A stretch of 33,225 nt of DNA from assembly GCA_012965625.1 (NCBI GenBank), contig DTSC01000164.1, positions 1 to 33,225 on the forward strand. The letters run 5' to 3'. The notes below the pieces were generated by a model, which was not told the DNA's origin, ran no database searches, and saw nothing but the letters and a program-made list of their open reading frames with translations. Made by a program: the position numbers and the translations under genes. Below, piece by piece: positions 29,130 to 33,225 of this stretch (its first letter is position 1; each line of letters starts with the position of its first letter). This DNA is from Flavobacteriales bacterium (GTDB taxonomy: Bacteria; Bacteroidota; Bacteroidia; NORP154).

Positions 29130-31985
29130 ATGAAAAAAGTATTGGCTTTTGTAGCTCTGTTATGTATTTGTGCGGTTACGTACGGACAAAAGGGAAAGAT
29201 CAGTGGAACCATCAAAGATGATGTTACTAGAGAACCTCTCATTGGAGCAACAGTACTAATAGGGCCTGGAGTTGGTGCAGTCACCGATTTTGATGGCAAG
29301 TTCTCGATTGAAGCAGACTATGGTGAGTATACACTCTCAGTCTCTTTTGTTGGATTTGAAGCAAAAACAAGAGACATCACTCTGGATAGAAAACTGCTAA
29401 TACTTAAGGATTTTAAGCTAGGCACTACCACTCTAACTGAAGTCCAGATTGTGGCAGATGTGGCGAGGGAAAGAGAAACACCTGTGGCATTTACCAATGT
29501 GTTACCTGCTCAAATAGAGGAAGAGTTGGCCTCGCAAGACATTCCGATGATTCTCAATTCTACACCAGGCGTATATGCCACCCAATCAGGTGGAGGAGAT
29601 GGGGATGCCAGGATTACCATTCGCGGATTTAGTCAAAGAAACATTGCAGTAATGCTAGATGGGATTCCCGTGAACGATATGGAAAATGGTAGAGTGTACT
29701 GGTCTAATTGGTTTGGACTTGATGCAGTTACAAGAAGTATCCAGGTTCAGAGAGGACTGGGGGCTTCTAAGATTGCAATTCCTTCAGTAGGTGGCACGAT
29801 GAATATTCTAACAAAGGGTATAGACGCAAAAAAGAGTCTCTCCATCAAACAAGAAGTTGCTAATGATGGTTTTTACCGAACCACTGTAGGGCTCACCACC
29901 GGCAGAATGGAGAATGGCTTAGGTGTTACCGTTGCAGCATCTTACAAAACAGGTAATGGATGGGTTGATCAGGCTTTCACGGATGGTTGGTTTTATTACA
30001 TGAAAGTTGAAAAAAAGCTAGGAAAACACTTGCTCAGCTTAAGTGGCATGGGAGCTCCTCAGAGCCATGGTCAACGTTCTTACAAAAACTCTATTGCCAG
30101 GTTTGATTCGAAATTTGCAGGAGATTTGGGTATTACAGATGCTGACTATTATGTTCAGGATAATTCTGGTTACGATAGTCTGGTGTTTAATCCAACGGAT
30201 ACCGTTCGCAAGGTGGCTATAATGTCGAATAGAGGAAGGAGATATAACAAGCATTGGGGTGTGCTTGAGCGATTTACGATTTCCTCTAATGGTGACACAA
30301 ATCATGTGGAGGAAGAGATTGTAAATGAGAGAATCAATTACTACCACAAGCCTCAATTTGCACTGCGTGACTTCTGGACGTTGTCTGACAAAGTATATAT
30401 ATCCAATATTGTATATGTATCCATAGGCCGCGGCGGGGGAACCCGTTTGCTAAATTCACCTGATGAGAACGGTGTAGCCTATATCGAAAATGATTTCGAC
30501 CAGGCGGGACAGCTAAATATTCAGAAGATTTATAATACCAATGCCTATGGGCCTTTCTCTGTGGATGGTCTATACAGTCCAACATTGCACAAATCTGGTA
30601 ATATTATCAGTAGCTCAGTTAATAATCACAACTGGTACGGTATGCTAAGCACCCTGACGTATTATGTTTCAGATTCCCTATCAATTTCTGGTGGAATTGA
30701 TCTACGCAGCTATCGTGGAGAACACTATTCAGAAGTTCACGACCTCTTGGGTGGAGATTACTATGTAAGTGAGGACGATGAAACCACGGCAGACCTTAGC
30801 GAACCTGAGACTAGAATGAAGGAGGTTGGAGATAAGATAGGTTACAATGATGTGGGCTATGTGAGATGGGCAGGAGGCTTCGCCCAGGTGGAATACAAAA
30901 CGGGGTTGTGGAGTACGTTTTTAAATGTGTCTGGGGCCCAAACAAGTTATAAAAGAGTGGATTACTTCAAGAAGAAGGACCTTGTACTTAGTGATACTAC
31001 CTATGTGCAAGGATTAGGATTGATCGACACTATTATCAGGAACGGCAGCGTGTACACTATCAACTCCCCAGAGACCCGTTACACGGAAATTGGCTGGAAT
31101 AGCATTCCTGGATTCACCGTTAAAGGTGGAGCAAATTATAATATTAACGAATTTCACAACGTGTTTTTTAATACAGGGTATATCTCAAAAGCACCTAAGT
31201 TCATTAATGTCATAGACTATGATAATAAGTTTATTCAAAGTATAGAAAACGAAAAAATTATTGCATTTGAATTGGGCTATTCCTACAGAAGTAAAAAGTT
31301 TTCGACAAATCTAAACGGTTATTATACCTCATGGCAAAACAAGCCAGTATCAAGAGGAATGAGTTTCGAAGATAAGAACGGTGACTTCTTTAGAGTGAAT
31401 ATCAACGGAATGGATGCTTTACATATGGGTGCGGAATTAGATGCAGCCTTTAAGGTGAGCGATAAACTGAAAGTCGAGGGAGTTGTCTCTCTGGGAGATT
31501 GGACCTGGCAATCCGCTGAATGCGTAATACCATTCAATGAAAACACTTTAGAGTTCACGGATGACACCCTGTGCTTTGATGCCACGGGTGTTCATGTAGG
31601 CGATGCAGCACAGACCCAGGTTGGTGCGAGTGTACGTTACGAGTTTATCAAACGACTCTATGTTAAAGCAAGAACCACTTACTTTGCTAACCACTATGCA
31701 GATTTTAATCCATTTGGACTGAATGGAGAATTTGCCCAAAGAGAATCCTGGATAATGCCTTCCTACATGATGACAGATGCACATACTGGTTACAAGCTCC
31801 AGTTGAAAAAGTCATGGCTGGATTTCAGATTATCAGTATTGAATATATTTGACACGGCATATCTGGCAGATGCCAAAAATAATGATGGCAATTCAACGAA
31901 CGTAGCCAACTTCGATGCAGCCTCTGCAGGCGTATTTTTTGGGCTGGGTCGACGCTATAATTTGTCTCTAAAAATCACAATTTAG
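29130..31985 (+). CDS. TonB-dependent outer-membrane receptor
   Basis: A 951-residue TonB-dependent receptor. A signal peptide (1-19, ending VTYGQ) precedes a carboxypeptidase-D-regulatory-like domain at about 22-100 (GKISGTIKDDVTREPLIGATV...DFDGKFSI). A plug domain lies at about 115-235 (NSTPGVYATQSGGGDGDARI, MLDGIPVNDMENGRVYW, VGGTMNILTKG) and a C-terminal 22-strand barrel follows. It imports a TonB-energised substrate. No SusD-like lipoprotein follows, so it is not a standard polysaccharide-utilisation SusC pair. Neighbours are a secreted lamin-tail protein and a secreted PLD-like protein in the same direction, hinting at nucleic-acid or phosphodiester breakdown products as cargo. Substrate unproven; an iron or siderophore cargo is the alternative. 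Confidence 0.93.
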   Translation: MKKVLAFVALLCICAVTYGQKGKISGTIKDDVTREPLIGATVLIGPGVGAVTDFDGKFSIEADYGEYTLSVSFVGFEAKTRDITLDRKLLILKDFKLGTTTLTEVQIVADVARERETPVAFTNVLPAQIEEELASQDIPMILNSTPGVYATQSGGGDGDARITIRGFSQRNIAVMLDGIPVNDMENGRVYWSNWFGLDAVTRSIQVQRGLGASKIAIPSVGGTMNILTKGIDAKKSLSIKQEVANDGFYRTTVGLTTGRMENGLGVTVAASYKTGNGWVDQAFTDGWFYYMKVEKKLGKHLLSLSGMGAPQSHGQRSYKNSIARFDSKFAGDLGITDADYYVQDNSGYDSLVFNPTDTVRKVAIMSNRGRRYNKHWGVLERFTISSNGDTNHVEEEIVNERINYYHKPQFALRDFWTLSDKVYISNIVYVSIGRGGGTRLLNSPDENGVAYIENDFDQAGQLNIQKIYNTNAYGPFSVDGLYSPTLHKSGNIISSSVNNHNWYGMLSTLTYYVSDSLSISGGIDLRSYRGEHYSEVHDLLGGDYYVSEDDETTADLSEPETRMKEVGDKIGYNDVGYVRWAGGFAQVEYKTGLWSTFLNVSGAQTSYKRVDYFKKKDLVLSDTTYVQGLGLIDTIIRNGSVYTINSPETRYTEIGWNSIPGFTVKGGANYNINEFHNVFFNTGYISKAPKFINVIDYDNKFIQSIENEKIIAFELGYSYRSKKFSTNLNGYYTSWQNKPVSRGMSFEDKNGDFFRVNINGMDALHMGAELDAAFKVSDKLKVEGVVSLGDWTWQSAECVIPFNENTLEFTDDTLCFDATGVHVGDAAQTQVGASVRYEFIKRLYVKARTTYFANHYADFNPFGLNGEFAQRESWIMPSYMMTDAHTGYKLQLKKSWLDFRLSVLNIFDTAYLADAKNNDGNSTNVANFDAASAGVFFGLGRRYNLSLKITI

Positions 31986-32035
31986 CATGTCATAAATATC
32001 AAATTTATTTTCAACAATTAATCAGATAAACCAAA

Positions 32036-33225
32036 ATGAAAAAACTATTTTTTGCCATAACATGGATCGCCACAAACTCTTTATCTTTTGCCCAATCAGA
32101 CATTGCGGCAGCACGTGCAATGGGGGATGGAGCTTCTGTTACCATAACCGGAATAGTCACTAGTGGCAGTGAGTTAGGTGTTATTAGATATGTTCAAGAC
32201 CTAAGTGCAGGAATCGCCTGTTATCCAGGATCTGGATCAGTCACTTTTACACCATCTCGAGGTGATTCTATTACTATTTCAGGCACGTTAAAAGATTACA
32301 ATGGTCTTTTGGAAATTGACCCCATTACCAACGTTATTACTATATCAACTGGCAACCCCCTGCCTTCACCAGAAATCATTACTCCATTGCAAATGGATGA
32401 AAATACAGAAGGGGAATTGGTTCAGATAGACAATGTAGTCTTTGGAGCGGCCTGTTCAAATTTTCTGGGAAATACAGCTTATGGGTTTACAAGTAATAGT
32501 GAAACAGGCACCATATACGTTAAAACAGGGTCACCTCTTGAAGGCAGTCTTGTCCCAATAGGGTCTATAAGTTTAACAGGAATCATGTCTCAATTCACAT
32601 TTTCCAGCCCTGCTAATGATGGATACCAGCTCTTACCTAGAGATATTTCAGATCTTGGCTCTAGTGCAACATTTAACTTCAACTCTTGCGTTGAGCAGAT
32701 TAATATTACCAGTACCAGTTTTGACCTTGTTTGGACTACTGATAGTGCAGGAAGTACTAACATTAGATATGGACTTACTAATTCTTTAGAGTTGGGTGAT
32801 ATAAATAGTGGAGGTTCAACTACTTCCCATACTATGCAATTAACCTCATTAAGCCCAGCTGCTTTTTACTATGTAAAAGCTTATACCACAATTGGGACCG
32901 ATACTGCATTTTCTGGTATAGAATTATACTCAACAGCTTCAAACTCATCAGGTGAAATAAAAGTATACTTTAATAATCCTGTAGATACCTCGGTATCTAC
33001 AGGGACAGATGCCATCTACTTAGATGGAACTTTTAATGATACCATAGCGGCATACATCGGTCGTGCCCAAAACACAATTGATCTATCAATCTACAATAAC
33101 AATAATTCAATGATAGTAGATTCTATCAATGCGGCATACAACAGGGGTGTAAATATCAGATATGTCAGTGAGTCAGCAGTTGCAAATACTGAGCTTAGCA
33201 ATATGGATTCCAATATAGGATACAT
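32036..33225 (+). CDS. Secreted OB-like/FN3/phospholipase-D-like protein (3' truncated by window)
   Basis: The frame starts at ATG 32036 and stays open to the window end, giving at least 396 codons. A signal peptide (1-20, ending LSFAQ) precedes a beta-rich, OB-fold/DUF5689-like part at about 30-207 (VTITGIVTSGSELGVIRYVQ, DSITISGTLKDYNGLLEID, GELVQIDNVVF). This style occurs in extracellular nucleases. A fibronectin-III-like domain follows (about 215-300). From about 307 the start of a PLD-like domain is seen: EIKVYFNNPVDT, TIAAYIGRAQNTIDLSIYN, SINAAYNRGVNIRYVSE. The HKD catalytic motifs would lie past the edge, so activity cannot be checked. It is 50 bases after the TonB receptor and likely belongs to its transcript. 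Confidence 0.85.
   Translation, partial: MKKLFFAITWIATNSLSFAQSDIAAARAMGDGASVTITGIVTSGSELGVIRYVQDLSAGIACYPGSGSVTFTPSRGDSITISGTLKDYNGLLEIDPITNVITISTGNPLPSPEIITPLQMDENTEGELVQIDNVVFGAACSNFLGNTAYGFTSNSETGTIYVKTGSPLEGSLVPIGSISLTGIMSQFTFSSPANDGYQLLPRDISDLGSSATFNFNSCVEQINITSTSFDLVWTTDSAGSTNIRYGLTNSLELGDINSGGSTTSHTMQLTSLSPAAFYYVKAYTTIGTDTAFSGIELYSTASNSSGEIKVYFNNPVDTSVSTGTDAIYLDGTFNDTIAAYIGRAQNTIDLSIYNNNNSMIVDSINAAYNRGVNIRYVSESAVANTELSNMDSNIGY

Overview
The window is AT-rich chromosomal DNA from a member of the Bacteroidota, most likely a free-living Cytophagales-type bacterium. Pointers are two secreted proteins with type IX secretion C-terminal sorting domains, a TonB-dependent receptor with a carboxypeptidase-regulatory-like N-domain, many Cys-anchored lipoproteins, a Bacteroidota-type AMP nucleosidase, near absence of Shine-Dalgarno sequences, and several promoter-like TAnnTTTG boxes. 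No phage, insertion sequence, CRISPR array, integrase or clear pseudogene was seen. The genus cannot be named from sequence alone.

Left part (1-6.8 kb): the end of an OmpA-domain protein faces a minus-strand group made of a YfiR-like periplasmic protein, a TPR protein and a membrane-bound HAMP/SpoIIE (PP2C) phosphatase. Then come a tRNA-Lys(UUU) with terminator and promoter, a lone lipoprotein, and a tight three-gene minus-strand operon (Cys-repeat lipoprotein, small beta-barrel-like protein, lipocalin-like lipoprotein). The YfiR/OmpA/HAMP combination resembles the YfiBNR envelope-stress circuit, with a PP2C output in place of a diguanylate cyclase.

Middle (7-16.8 kb): mostly housekeeping. 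It holds an SDR dehydrogenase/VOC pair, a PlsC-like acyltransferase, shikimate kinase, a PyrR-like phosphoribosyltransferase, a YggS-type PLP protein followed by an FtsE-like ATPase, and a minus-strand run speD-lipoprotein-ftsK-lolA.

Arginine/polyamine block (16.8-23.4 kb): SpeD, carbamate kinase, ornithine carbamoyltransferase, ornithine aminotransferase, a DDAH-type amidinohydrolase and arginyl-tRNA synthetase are contiguous. Together the enzymes can run (methyl)arginine -> citrulline -> ornithine + carbamoyl phosphate -> glutamate semialdehyde + ATP. The DDAH-like enzyme stands where ArcA would be expected.

Right part (23.5-33.2 kb): ffh and folD, then a secreted alpha/beta hydrolase with a sorting domain and an AMP nucleosidase on the minus strand. 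Last is a plus-strand run of a secreted lamin-tail protein, a TonB-dependent receptor and the start of a secreted OB-like/FN3/phospholipase-D-like protein cut by the window edge. This last trio looks like a possible extracellular nucleic-acid or phosphodiester scavenging locus, which is an inference.
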